Made by a program: the position numbers and the translations under genes
Source: Mesorhizobium muleiense
Lineage (GTDB): Bacteria > Pseudomonadota > Alphaproteobacteria > Rhizobiales > Rhizobiaceae
Assembly: GCF_900099905.1 (NCBI RefSeq)
Contig: NZ_FNEE01000014.1
Coordinates: 62,001 to 126,000 of the forward strand
Direction of reading: 5' to 3'
Length of the DNA stretch: 64,000 nucleotides
Notes under the pieces: model-generated
Databases searched by the model: none
Seen by the model: only the letters and a program-made list of their open reading frames with translations
What the model was told of the DNA's origin: nothing
Shown: in pieces, positions 34,851 through 44,075 of the stretch
Layout of the letters: each line of letters starts with the position of its first letter
Position numbering within the stretch: position 1 is the first letter of the stretch

Positions 34851-37079
34851 ATGTCGAACATCGAGGAATTGACCAGCGTCCGGCGAAGTCGCCAAACGGT
34901 CGGCCATTATCTCAAGCTGAGTGCGTACTGCTCGGCTGCCATTCTCTTTGCATCGCTATGTGGCCCGACCTCCGCTTTTGAGAGCCTGGAGCAAGCTAGC
35001 GCAACGGATTATTTGAGTTGCGGGTCCTCTGGCAATCGTTCCGCACCGAGCGAAGGAGCCAGCAAGCCCCAACCGAACCCAAAACGACAACCCGCCGGCC
35101 CCATATTCAGGCAGAGCCTACGCAACGCTCCTGATCGCAGAGTTGCGCTTCTACAGAGCGTGCTGGCGGATAAGGCAGTTTATGCATCTGTGATCGATGG
35201 CTTGTTCGGCTCGCAAACAGTGAGCGCGGTGAAGTCCTTTCAGGCCAATAGTGGGATGCCTGTCGACGGCATGGTCGGCATTGAGACAGGCAAAGCGATG
35301 GGGTTGCCGTTTTGGGACGCCAGTCACACTCGCAAGCTAACTCCTCCATTTCGTGATTCTGCGAAATATCCTGACGATATAGAATTCAGGTTCAGGAGCC
35401 TGATCGGGATTGGCAATTTCTTCAGCAGCGTGCCAGACGCCCGCTACAGTTCGTCCGATACGCTCACTCGACGGGCGCTTCGAACAAACAATCCCGGCGC
35501 CATCAACATCTCGAGATGGCAGCGAGATAGCATGAAAGGGTATGTGGGTTGCACGCTGCCCGACAGGTACGGCAACCAGACCGCCGTTTACGAGACTCCT
35601 GAGTTTGGGGTAGCCGCTTGGGGCTTTCTTCTTCGCAAAATCTATTTCGGGGGCAAGAAGGACAAGGTCACCATTGGCGCCATCGTAGACAAGTACCGCG
35701 GCGACAATCCTCGTGATGCGTATATTGACGGCTACAAAAAATATTCAGGCGGCAAATTGGCGGAAAGCTATGAAATCGACTTATATGACAACCGGCAACT
35801 GGCCTTGCTGGCAATCGCCGCATACTCACACGAATTCGGCTCCTGGTACCCTCTCACGGGAAAGCAGCTTCTGGCAGGCTTTTCCATTACCGATGAATAC
35901 ATCGACTCTGGCGTTAACGACGAGGTCATCGTGGCGCCGGAGGAAATGGATCCCGGCCGATATATAAAGCATTCCGATGCCGAACGCCCCGCACCCACGC
36001 CCCCTCCGCCGGCCGAGCGGTCAGCCACAACCGATGCAGCGGTGCGACACGGCCTGCAGCAGCTAGTCGAGACTGAGGGTGGGCCGCCAGGTGCGATAGC
36101 AACTCTTTACCGCGACGGCCGCCTAACCGTACTCAGTGCGGGCCGCGCCAATGTGTCCTCGGATGTAGCGCCAGCGGTCAATCAATACATGCGTATCGCC
36201 AGCGTCTCAAAAGCCTTCAACGGGGCCATTGCCCTGCATCTCGTCCAGACTGGCCGGATCGGCCTCGACGAGACTATCGGCCAACATTTGCCCGGGCTGC
36301 CGGCGGCATGGTCCGCGATCACGCTTCGGCACATGCTAAACCACACCAGCGGGTTACCTGATTACCTGCGATCCGACGGCTTGGCCAAGCAAGTGGCGAC
36401 AGATCCCCAAGGCTACGTCGAGCCGAGAAAGATCATCGACTGGGTCCGCAACGATCCGCTCGAGTTTGCCCCCGGTTCTAAGTATGCCTACTCAAACACC
36501 GACAATATCGTGGTTGGGCTGATTGCCGAAGAAGTGACCTCCAAACCTTACGAGGCACTGTTGCAAGAGATGATATTTGGTCCTGCCAACCTCGCGCAAA
36601 CTAGCTTCCCGACAACGGAAATCGCGCTGCCGACGCCCTACATCCACGGCTACGCCGTTGAGCCCGGATCCCAGCCAGAGGACGTGACCAACTTTGTCAG
36701 CCCCAGCGGCGCGTGGGCATCTGGTGCGATCGTGTCGACTCCTCAAGACTTGTCCACGTTCATACGGGCTGACCTTGCGCTGAAGTTTTTCGGCGCTGCC
36801 GAGCAGCAGGAGCAGATGCAGTTCATATCAGGAGATTCCAGCCCGCCCGGACCAGGGACGAATGAGGCTGGCCTAGGACTGTTCCGCTACACCACGCCGT
36901 GCGGCGTCGTGTACGGCCATACTGGCAACTTCCCGGGCTATACGCAGTGGGCCGCGTCCAACGCCGACGGTACGCGCTCGGTCACTACCACGCTGAACGC
37001 TGCCGAGCCCACAGGCGCCTTGATTGAGCACTTGAGGGAGGTTCAGGCTCAGGCTGTCTGCGCGTTACTCGGCCATTGA
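34851..37079 (+). CDS. Secreted PG-binding / P5-like / beta-lactamase three-domain protein
   Basis: A 742-residue exported protein. A hydrophobic segment at 24-42 is a probable signal or anchor. Residues about 95-150 form a peptidoglycan-binding domain (ASVIDGLFGSQTVSAVKSFQ). Residues about 200-345 (RALRTNNPGAINI, YETPEFGVAAWGFLL) resemble the phage structural protein P5/lytic-type domain. After a Pro-rich linker, residues about 390-735 are a class C beta-lactamase/DD-peptidase fold with S451-x-x-K454, Y547-S-N549 and a late HTG. The active-site triad is complete, so it may cleave peptidoglycan or beta-lactams. The combination is unusual. Its codon use is less GC-rich than that of its neighbours, and it interrupts the H4MPT region. 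Confidence 0.75.
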   Translation: MSNIEELTSVRRSRQTVGHYLKLSAYCSAAILFASLCGPTSAFESLEQASATDYLSCGSSGNRSAPSEGASKPQPNPKRQPAGPIFRQSLRNAPDRRVALLQSVLADKAVYASVIDGLFGSQTVSAVKSFQANSGMPVDGMVGIETGKAMGLPFWDASHTRKLTPPFRDSAKYPDDIEFRFRSLIGIGNFFSSVPDARYSSSDTLTRRALRTNNPGAINISRWQRDSMKGYVGCTLPDRYGNQTAVYETPEFGVAAWGFLLRKIYFGGKKDKVTIGAIVDKYRGDNPRDAYIDGYKKYSGGKLAESYEIDLYDNRQLALLAIAAYSHEFGSWYPLTGKQLLAGFSITDEYIDSGVNDEVIVAPEEMDPGRYIKHSDAERPAPTPPPPAERSATTDAAVRHGLQQLVETEGGPPGAIATLYRDGRLTVLSAGRANVSSDVAPAVNQYMRIASVSKAFNGAIALHLVQTGRIGLDETIGQHLPGLPAAWSAITLRHMLNHTSGLPDYLRSDGLAKQVATDPQGYVEPRKIIDWVRNDPLEFAPGSKYAYSNTDNIVVGLIAEEVTSKPYEALLQEMIFGPANLAQTSFPTTEIALPTPYIHGYAVEPGSQPEDVTNFVSPSGAWASGAIVSTPQDLSTFIRADLALKFFGAAEQQEQMQFISGDSSPPGPGTNEAGLGLFRYTTPCGVVYGHTGNFPGYTQWAASNADGTRSVTTTLNAAEPTGALIEHLREVQAQAVCALLGH

Positions 37080-37175
37080 CGGTATTTTTTGCCAGTGACG
37101 GACCCGCGGCATACTGCTAAACCAATTCAGAGTTACCGCTGATTTCCCTGCCACGATAGTTCAGCGAGTTTTGAC

Positions 37176-37829
37176 ATGCCTGGTCGCAAGGCGCTGTCCC
37201 GATGGTCCGACGCAGTGCGTTGCCTATCGATTTGTCTTGCGATCAGTGCCTTCATTGTCGGGCCCAGCCTTAGCCAAACAATTCCCGAGCAGATCGACTC
37301 GGTGATCTCGGATCAGAACGAGACTGTCCGACGCTATTCCGCACCGAGGAAGCCTGGAACGATCGACCTTTCGGTCCCCGACGCGCGCAAGACTACGCCA
37401 CCCGAACAAGCCGAACGAATATTATTCACCTTGAGGTCGGTAACGGTTCGCGGCGCCGTGACGGTGCCGGCGTCACAGTTGCAGCAAGCGTGGGCCTACC
37501 AGTTGAGCAAAAGGATAAGCCTTGGCGACCTCTACGCCATTGCCGAACGAGGCGTTTGCGCGGGCTGCCTCGATCTCGCTTCGTTGTTCAGGGGTAATGC
37601 TCAATTTCATCTCTCATATTATTGGCACGTTGAACTTGGTGGCGAGGCCGACAAGAATCCCAGCGATCAGGCGAGGGTTGCCTCAGATTTTTTGCTGCAA
37701 GCCCCTCCACCGGATACCGTTCGCAAAGCTCGCCCGCCCTTTTGTTTTAGCGGACCACGACACGATCGGATCGCAAACTTAAACCGCACCGGGAACGAAC
37801 TCCAGCAGCTGCTCGTCAATGTCTCCTGA
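37176..37829 (+). pseudogene. Truncated two-partner-secretion transporter (TpsB/ShlB N-terminus)
   Basis: The frame has a signal peptide (to about residue 33) followed by a ShlB-type POTRA segment, FTLRSVTVRGAVTVPAS to RISLGDLYAIAER (residues about 84-127). After roughly base 37550 the family pattern stops and the sequence is unrelated out to the stop, with no beta-barrel. A full transporter is about 550-600 residues and this frame is 217. I read it as a remnant fused to unrelated sequence. No TpsA exoprotein gene is nearby. Confidence 0.6.
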
Positions 37830-38200
37830 GGTTCAAGTAACGAGGAACTTTGACATGGTGGGGCCGTCCATCGCGGGTGCCGAGGTGGAGCAGTGGCGGA
37901 CTTCGTTGTGGAAGCAGCCGTATCGCATAACATGGCCTACCGCCTACAATACAATAGTTTTGAGCAGCCAATCCCAGCCCGTCGGTTAGGGGGCCAATGG
38001 ATGACCGCTCAGGGGTCGAAGAACGAACCCGCTGGCCGGGACGGGCGCGCGCGGTGAGGTAGAAGACACGGGCCGATCATCGTGCATACCGGGCTCAATG
38101 GCCGCAAAAGGCTCGAACACCGCCGTTTGAGATCACCGCCACCGTGTACCATGCTAAACCACGTCGGCCCGGACGCTTACCCAGGTTCAGCATATCCGGT
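37830..38200. other. Gene-poor gap at right edge of the insertion
   Basis: 371 bases with no supported gene between the broken transporter and the DUF447 gene. It looks like decayed accessory sequence; no complete insertion sequence ends were found. Confidence 0.5.
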
Positions 38201-38791
38201 TCAGCCCCGCGCATCCTCGCCGCTGGCATCCTCGGCCGCAAGGTGATCGCCGACACGCTGCATCAGCCAGTCCCAGGCTTCTTTTTCGCCCTCGCCCGCA
38301 GTCTTTTCGATGGCGATCGAAAGGTAGGCGATTTCCGCCTCGATCTTGTCGCGCGGCAGCATGCCGAGCCGGCTGACCAGGATGGCCAGTTCCAGCACCG
38401 CCGCCTTGGCGCGGTTGAAGCCGGTGAACGGCGCATGCGTTTCCTCCTGCACCACGCGGCAGAAATGGCGAGGCCGCATGGCATCGTCGTCCACGCTTTC
38501 GACTTCGAGGACCGAATGCGCGAGCGCCGCTGCGAGCCGCGGCACCGGAAACCCGTCGACCGCAACGGTCGGCCAATGCTTGCGGCCGGTCAGGCAGCCG
38601 GCAAAGATGCGGACGTCATCGGTGTAATTGGCAATGGCGAACGGCACTTCGGCGAGATTGTCGAGCGTGATCGACGGCCGGAACGGCGCGATGACCCAGC
38701 CGTCCTTCTCGGCGATGATGCCGATCGGCGCGATGTGGACGTCGCCGGCTTCGTTGACCGTGGTGATGATAGATTCGCGAATGAACGGCAT
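38201..38791 (-). CDS. DUF447 family FMN-binding-like protein
   Basis: A 196-residue protein with the split-barrel flavin-binding pattern of DUF447. It begins FIRESIITTVNEAGDVHIAPIG (shown in part) and continues with the second half NRAKAAVLELAILVSRLGML. Homologues sit in H4MPT clusters of methylotrophs and in methanogens, but the reaction is unknown. It follows the DHPS-like gene by three bases in a leftward operon. The C-terminal end is acidic and unremarkable. Confidence 0.8.
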   Translation of the reverse strand: MPFIRESIITTVNEAGDVHIAPIGIIAEKDGWVIAPFRPSITLDNLAEVPFAIANYTDDVRIFAGCLTGRKHWPTVAVDGFPVPRLAAALAHSVLEVESVDDDAMRPRHFCRVVQEETHAPFTGFNRAKAAVLELAILVSRLGMLPRDKIEAEIAYLSIAIEKTAGEGEKEAWDWLMQRVGDHLAAEDASGEDARG

Positions 38792-38794
38792 GGT

Positions 38795-40189
38795 TTAGCG
38801 CTCTTTCTTCGCGCGAAGCGTGGGGCCCGCTTCGGCAAGACGGCTGCGGTCGGTTTCGGGAGCCGGCGCGGCAACGCCCCATGCGAGCGGCTCGTCCTGC
38901 ACATAGCGCTTGCCGAGGCGCCACGCGATCTCGGCCTTCATCAGTTCGGCGCCGAGATAGAACGCGTGTGCTCCATCCGCCTCAACGCCAAGCCCGGCAA
39001 AGAGTTCGAACGCACCCGTGGCAACCGCGTGCCCCTTGCCGTTGAAAACATGGATGCCGTCCTCGGCGGTCATAATGCGGAAATTGGTGTCGCGCACCTC
39101 TGCCGCGAGTGCTGCGATATCTTCGGTCGAGGCGGTGAACGGCTTGCGATCGTGAACCTGCAGCAGCCCTGGATGGTAACTTCGCGGCAGCGCACCGTCA
39201 TTCTTGGCGGCAAACAGGATCCGGCGGGCAATGTCGTGCTCCTCGATGGTTCGCAGCGTGTGCGGGCTGACGTGCACGGCAAGCACGTTTCGGATCTGAA
39301 GTTCCGAGCAGAGCCCGGCCAGAACCGCGGTGACGCCGGAACTGTCGGCGTCGGTCAATTCGGTGAGATTGCCGGTGCCCATCAGCAGCTCGACCTCGGG
39401 CCAGCGGCGGCGCGCCTCGATGAAACGCCCGAGCGAGGCGGCAAAGCCGAAATGGATCGGATCGAGCACCGGATCGGCGAGGAAGCCGACACCGGCCTTC
39501 TGTGCCGCTTCGATGGCCCGGCCAAGCGAATCCAGGTCGCCGGGCGTGGCCGGGATCAAAACTGGTACGGCCTTGTGGTCGAAGGCCAGCGGCAGCGTGT
39601 TCTCATCGAGGCTGAGAAGATAGTCCGCACCGGCGCGCGCGCCGATCGACAGTTCGTCGGTGCTGGCCGAATCGACGCTGACCAGAAATCCCAGTGCCTT
39701 CAGCTTGCGCACGACCTCTTCCAGCAACGGAAACGGCGTTTCCGGCAGGCAGCCGAGATCGATGACGTCGGCGCCGGCCGCGGCCAGCGTCCGTGCTCTC
39801 GCCACCAGCGCCTCGACCGACAGCATCGGCGCATCGACGATTTCGGCGAAGATGCGCATGTCGTGACGCGAAAGATCAGGCGGCTCGCCCGCCCGGCCGA
39901 GAAAGGCCGGCAGATCGGCGATCTCGTCGGGCCCGCGTACGAAGGGCACGCCGAAATGCTTCGACAGATGCTCGATGTCGCCGCGATAGCGGCCTGGCAG
40001 GATGACGCGATCGGCGGCGCCTGCCAAGGTAAGCCGCCGCTTGATGATGTCTTCGCTCATCAGCGCCGCGACCTTGACGCCGATGTCGATGATCTCCCAG
40101 GCAAATTCGGTTTCGCCCAGTCCGGCCAGCAGCCTTTCCAGCCGGACCTTGGCCAGATGGCCGGTAAGAAAGACCAGCCGCTCAGCCAT
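38795..40189 (-). CDS. Dihydropteroate-synthase-like protein (DUF6513 type)
   Basis: A 464-residue protein with an N-terminal extension (LVFLTGHLAKVRLERLL) and a central pterin-binding-like TIM barrel: AAGADVIDLGCLPETPF, FLVSVDSASTDEL, GVGFLADPVLDP and LLMGTGNLTELTDADSSG. It is predicted to join the pterin to the ribofuranosyl-aryl unit in H4MPT synthesis, but this is inferred. ATG at 40189 overlaps the flavoprotein stop by 8 bases; open frame further upstream is antisense to nothing known and less likely. Confidence 0.82.
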   Translation of the reverse strand: MAERLVFLTGHLAKVRLERLLAGLGETEFAWEIIDIGVKVAALMSEDIIKRRLTLAGAADRVILPGRYRGDIEHLSKHFGVPFVRGPDEIADLPAFLGRAGEPPDLSRHDMRIFAEIVDAPMLSVEALVARARTLAAAGADVIDLGCLPETPFPLLEEVVRKLKALGFLVSVDSASTDELSIGARAGADYLLSLDENTLPLAFDHKAVPVLIPATPGDLDSLGRAIEAAQKAGVGFLADPVLDPIHFGFAASLGRFIEARRRWPEVELLMGTGNLTELTDADSSGVTAVLAGLCSELQIRNVLAVHVSPHTLRTIEEHDIARRILFAAKNDGALPRSYHPGLLQVHDRKPFTASTEDIAALAAEVRDTNFRIMTAEDGIHVFNGKGHAVATGAFELFAGLGVEADGAHAFYLGAELMKAEIAWRLGKRYVQDEPLAWGVAAPAPETDRSRLAEAGPTLRAKKER

Positions 40190-40733
40190 GGCCTGCGAGT
40201 TCGGCGTGGCGCCGCCTGACCGAGGCTTCGAGATCGGCAAGCGACTCGACCACCTGGGTTCGGTCAAAACTCTTCAGCTGGTTGGTATTCTCCAGGTCGA
40301 TGCTGCGCGGATAGACCTTGACCAGCCCATGCGGCGCCATGGTTTCGAGTTCCGGCGCGGTGTCGCAGGCAAAGACGATGGCCGGCACCCGGCATTTTCC
40401 GGCCTGGGCAAAGACGTTGGTGGCGAGCGTGTCGGAAATGCCGTGCACGCATTTGGCGACCGTGTTGGAGCTGGCCGGCGCCACCACCACCGTATGATAG
40501 ACGCCGTGATAGAATTCGCCGACCGGGATCGCGCTCGCCGTCTTGTCGTGCAGCACGCGCGTCGTCTCCGGGAAATCGAGCTTGAGCTTGTACATGCGCA
40601 GCACTTCGCTGGCGGCTTTCGACACGAAGACATCGCAATGCTCGATCTGGTGGATGAGTGCAAAACTCTCCGTAAAAAAATGACCGGAACCGGTCAAAAC
40701 CCATGCCCAGCGCGGCGTATGCAGCGTCGCCAT
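40182..40733 (-). CDS. dmrB: Dihydromethanopterin reductase-like flavoprotein (DmrB)
   Basis: A 183-residue FMN-binding flavoprotein (Pfam Flavoprotein fold). It shows WVLTGSGHFFTES at the FMN phosphate site and VVAPASSNTVAKCVHGISD, the typical flavoprotein segment. The family includes DmrB of Burkholderia, which reduces dihydromethanopterin to H4MPT, the last step of cofactor synthesis. It lies between the fusion gene (3 bases away) and the DHPS-like gene. No DHFR-like DmrA is seen in the window. Confidence 0.8.
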   Translation of the reverse strand: MATLHTPRWAWVLTGSGHFFTESFALIHQIEHCDVFVSKAASEVLRMYKLKLDFPETTRVLHDKTASAIPVGEFYHGVYHTVVVAPASSNTVAKCVHGISDTLATNVFAQAGKCRVPAIVFACDTAPELETMAPHGLVKVYPRSIDLENTNQLKSFDRTQVVESLADLEASVRRRHAELAGHG

Positions 40734-40736
40734 CGC

Positions 40737-42578
40737 CTACCCTGCTTTCCTTGCCGGCCGGGTCGGGGCCGCGATCGCAATGCCGGGCAGATTGCCCGCC
40801 GCAAGCAGCGCCCCGGCCTCGGCGGCATCTTTCGGGCCGGCGAGATGGACATCGACACCGTCGGGCAGCATGGCGGCGAAGCCGGCGTCGACGATGCCTC
40901 TGACCGCCAGGCTGTCGATCGTGTCGCTGCCGGAGAAGGCGCCGGTCTGCTTGATCAAGAGCAGCGCGTTCGCGCCGAGCTTGCCGGCAAGCCAGGCGGC
41001 AAGCGAATCGGAGGTAACATCCCAGGACGCCGGAATGTCCGGCGCCGGCAGCGCCAATGACGACGGCAGCCACACCGGGATCTTCCCCGCGTCCAGCGCC
41101 CGCCCCATTTCTTCCAGCGACCGTGCCGGCGCCAGCCTTTCGTCACGGTCGAGGATGACCTGGGCGAACTGCTCCATGGCGAGGATCGCCATGGCGTGGG
41201 CGGCGGTGTCGGAAAAATCCATGTAAATCTGCGTCTCGCGCACCTGGTCGGCGAACAGGCCGCCGCCTGGCACGATGACGATCGGCAGCTTGGAACCCGC
41301 CAGCGCCGCGATCCAGCTTTCCAGTTCCGCCGCATGGACGGTGCTGCCGCCAAGCTTGACGACGGACGGTTTGACGGCGGCTCGCCTGATGGCCTCGGGC
41401 CTTTCCTGTCGCGGTCGGGAAACGGCGCCTTGGTCTTTTCGCCCGGCAGGGCCGGAGGCAACGCCGCGGCCTGCCGATTGGCGCTTGCGTTCGATCTCGA
41501 CGCCGACGCCGCCTGGGCCGAGCTCGAGTTTTTCCACCCTTACCGTGACCCGCACGACACGCGGGTTCTCCAGGATGTAGGTCGCCACCTGCTCGGCCAG
41601 GGCCTCGCTGAGCTGGATGTGGCCCCGCGCAACGATGGTGCGAATGCCGTCCATGATGATGTCGTAGGAGAACACATGGCGCATGTCTTCGGGATGGTCG
41701 GTGACTTGCAGCACGTCGGCGGTCACGTCGAAACGCACTTTTTGGGTATGGCCGTGCTCAAAACTGTAGGCGCCGATCTGGACCGGCAGGACAAAGTCCC
41801 GCACGAAGATCTTGTCGGTGCCCAGTGTCGGGTCGGTGCCCGGCGAATAGCCCCTCGCCGCCAGCAGGCGGTAGTCGATGCTCGACGCGCCGCCGGCCCG
41901 GGATGCTTCCGGGATCAGTTCGCGGATCTGCGCAACCGCCTCGGCGTTGATCGAACCCACGCGGCCAGAATCGCCGCACAGCGCCCCGCGAAAGCCGAGA
42001 AAATCGGGAGCGAAGGGCAGCAGGCGTGGAATATCAGGGGCTTCCAGCGATCCGCTCAGCCCAACCATGAGGCCGAGCGATTTCGCTCGATCGATGAATC
42101 CCGGGATACGCTCGGGCGGCAGATGGTCGAGCAGCCGCCCGTTGGCCTTGTTCGCAGTGTCGACCATGGCGCCATGGAAGCGATGTTCGGCAAGCATCGG
42201 CAGAAGCTCGAAATCCGGCGTCAGGTCGGCGAAAAGCACGGCGATCAGTTTCGTTCGCGCGGCGAGCGGCGCGAGCGCTGCAGCACAAGCCGCAACATTT
42301 GCCGACGGAAACAAACCTATCTTGACGTAATCGGCGCCGGCGGCAGTGATCTCTTCGGCCCTGGCGCGGATCGTCTCGGGCTCCATCGGCAGGTCGCCGC
42401 AGACCGCGCTGACCGGCGCCCGGCCGGCGATCAGCGAAATCGTCCGGCGGATGGTCTGCGTGGACACCGCGCCCAGCGCTCCCGCCTTCGGATCCTTCAG
42501 GTCGACGATGTCGGCACCGCCTGAAAGCGCGATCTCCGCCTCGTCGACGCCGGTGACGCTGGCCAGCATTCTGGTCAT
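40737..42578 (-). CDS. MfnB - FolB - amino-acid-kinase fusion protein
   Basis: A single frame of 613 residues with three domains. Residues 1-235 resemble 4-HFC-P synthase MfnB, with Schiff-base Lys28 (VDLKDPKAG) and D140-x3-K144. Residues about 255-365 are a dihydroneopterin aldolase-like domain with E274, Y305 and K350. After a Pro/Gly/Arg-rich linker (365-400), residues about 401-600 are an amino-acid-kinase domain (VVKLGGS, VIVPGGG) like MfnE. The first and third act in (methano)furan synthesis and the second in pterin synthesis. ATG 42578 follows GGAGAAAG. First gene of a leftward operon. Confidence 0.84.
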   Translation of the reverse strand: MTRMLASVTGVDEAEIALSGGADIVDLKDPKAGALGAVSTQTIRRTISLIAGRAPVSAVCGDLPMEPETIRARAEEITAAGADYVKIGLFPSANVAACAAALAPLAARTKLIAVLFADLTPDFELLPMLAEHRFHGAMVDTANKANGRLLDHLPPERIPGFIDRAKSLGLMVGLSGSLEAPDIPRLLPFAPDFLGFRGALCGDSGRVGSINAEAVAQIRELIPEASRAGGASSIDYRLLAARGYSPGTDPTLGTDKIFVRDFVLPVQIGAYSFEHGHTQKVRFDVTADVLQVTDHPEDMRHVFSYDIIMDGIRTIVARGHIQLSEALAEQVATYILENPRVVRVTVRVEKLELGPGGVGVEIERKRQSAGRGVASGPAGRKDQGAVSRPRQERPEAIRRAAVKPSVVKLGGSTVHAAELESWIAALAGSKLPIVIVPGGGLFADQVRETQIYMDFSDTAAHAMAILAMEQFAQVILDRDERLAPARSLEEMGRALDAGKIPVWLPSSLALPAPDIPASWDVTSDSLAAWLAGKLGANALLLIKQTGAFSGSDTIDSLAVRGIVDAGFAAMLPDGVDVHLAGPKDAAEAGALLAAGNLPGIAIAAPTRPARKAG

Positions 42579-42803
42579 TGACGGACTTTCTCCGGCATGA
42601 GGAAAAGGACGCTTTTGGGCCCGAATACCGAAATCCGCTCGGTCGCCGTTCGGGCGAGCAGGCATGGCACTAAAGCAGACGTGAGAGGTCCACTTTCAGG
42701 GTTTGATAAAATTTGCGGGTCAGCTAAGCTCATCACGGGCACCTTGACTTCGCGCCGCTCCGACAACAATCGGACTTTAGCGCAAGAACGGGTAATTTTA
42801 TCG
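42579..42803. promoter_or_regulatory. Divergent promoter region, Mfn fusion / PQQ-type ABC operon
   Basis: A 225-base gap between divergent operons. Promoters for both are expected. No defined operator was recognised. Confidence 0.4.
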
Positions 42804-44054
42804 ATGACGAGCGCGGTGCCGGGCACTCTGGCGGCCTTTTTGTGCTTTTTTTTCCTGACCGTCAACGTTGCGGGCGCGCTCGCCCAGGAAGCGACGGGCA
42901 AGCAGCCGACCGCAACGGCCAAGCCGGAAAAAAAGCTGACCGAGATCAAGATAGGCTATTTGCGCGCCTATGCGCCGCAGCTGGCCTTGTCGGTGCTCGA
43001 CGTCCCGCCGCGCGATGAAGGTGTCGCCGGCGGCAATGTGGCGATTGCCGACAACAACACGACCGGCAGCTTCCTCGGCCAGAAATTCAGCCTCGACGTG
43101 ACCGAGGTGAAGCCGGATGCCGATGTCGTCCCGGCCTTCCAGGAGATGATCGCCAAAGGCAACCGCTATGTGGTCGCGGACCTCTCGGCCAGGCAGTTGC
43201 TGTCGATCGCCGATCTTGCCCGCGACAACGGCGTCTTGATCTTCAACGCCGGCGCCACCGACGACAGTCTTCGCGAGGAGGAATGCCGCGCCAGCATCTT
43301 CCACACCATCCCGACGCGCAGCATGCTGGCCGACGGGCTGGCGCAATATCTGATCTGGAAGCAATGGCGGCGCTGGGTGCTGATCTACGGCTCGCACGAG
43401 CGCGACCAGCTTTTTGCCGAGGCGCTGCGCCGGGCGGCGACGCGCTTCGGCGGCGAGATCGTCGGCGAAAAACTGTTCGAGGATACCGGCACGGCGCGGC
43501 GGACCGATTCCGGCGTCGTCCAGATCCAGCGGCAGATGCCTGTCTTCACCCAGGACCTGCCGGAGCACGATGTCCTGCTGGTCGCCGACGAAAGCGAGGT
43601 GTTCGGCACCTACGTTCCGTTCCGCACCTGGATCCCGCGGCCGGTCGCCGGCACCGCCGGCCTCACCCCCTTGGCCTGGCATCCGGCCAGCGAGCAATGG
43701 GGCGGCACACAGATCCAGAACCGCTTCGCCAAGGCAAACGGCCGCCGCATGGTTTCGAAGGACATGGCGGCGTGGACCGCGGTGCGCATCCTCGGTGAGG
43801 CGGCGACCCGCACGCAGGGCGCCGACCCGCGCAAGATGGCCGATTTCATCCGCTCCGACGATTTTTCGATCGCCGCCTTCAAGGGGCAGAAACTGACGTT
43901 CCGCAAGTGGAACCAGCAGTTGCGGCAGCCGATCTTCCTCGGCGACACCAGGTCGGTCGTCTCGACATCGCCGCAGGAGGGATTTTTGCACCAGCTGTCG
44001 GAGCTCGATACGCTCGGGGTCGACGAGCCGGAAACAAAATGCGTGCTTAAGTAG
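42804..44054 (+). CDS. Periplasmic binding protein of PQQ/lanthanide-type ABC system (LutA-like)
   Basis: A 416-residue exported protein with signal peptide to about residue 28 (ALAQ). It belongs to the branched-chain-amino-acid-receptor-like group that occurs with PQQ alcohol oxidation (NNTTGSFLGQKFSLD, DLSARQLLSIADLARDNGVLIFN in part, IPTRSMLADGLAQYL). In Methylorubrum the related LutA belongs to lanthanide uptake, so the ligand here may be a lanthanide complex or an alcohol-linked compound. ATG 42804 is chosen from the signal peptide. First of a six-gene operon. Confidence 0.8.
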   Translation: MTSAVPGTLAAFLCFFFLTVNVAGALAQEATGKQPTATAKPEKKLTEIKIGYLRAYAPQLALSVLDVPPRDEGVAGGNVAIADNNTTGSFLGQKFSLDVTEVKPDADVVPAFQEMIAKGNRYVVADLSARQLLSIADLARDNGVLIFNAGATDDSLREEECRASIFHTIPTRSMLADGLAQYLIWKQWRRWVLIYGSHERDQLFAEALRRAATRFGGEIVGEKLFEDTGTARRTDSGVVQIQRQMPVFTQDLPEHDVLLVADESEVFGTYVPFRTWIPRPVAGTAGLTPLAWHPASEQWGGTQIQNRFAKANGRRMVSKDMAAWTAVRILGEAATRTQGADPRKMADFIRSDDFSIAAFKGQKLTFRKWNQQLRQPIFLGDTRSVVSTSPQEGFLHQLSELDTLGVDEPETKCVLK

Positions 44055-44075
44055 AAAAGATTGGGAGGAACTTCG

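Noticed and set aside
37550..38200. Possible insertion-sequence remnant; the minus strand has ITPEQRSEIEAARANA-like text.
   Set aside because: Interrupted by stops, too short to assign, and no terminal repeats or target duplications found.
38144..40219. Open frame of about 690 codons antisense to the DUF447 and DHPS-like genes.
   Set aside because: Crosses both genes and has no domain signal.
42804..44054. Binding protein considered as a branched-chain amino-acid receptor.
   Set aside because: The fold is shared, but the operon with propeller and ABC-2 permease matches PQQ/lanthanide-type systems, not LivFGHM.
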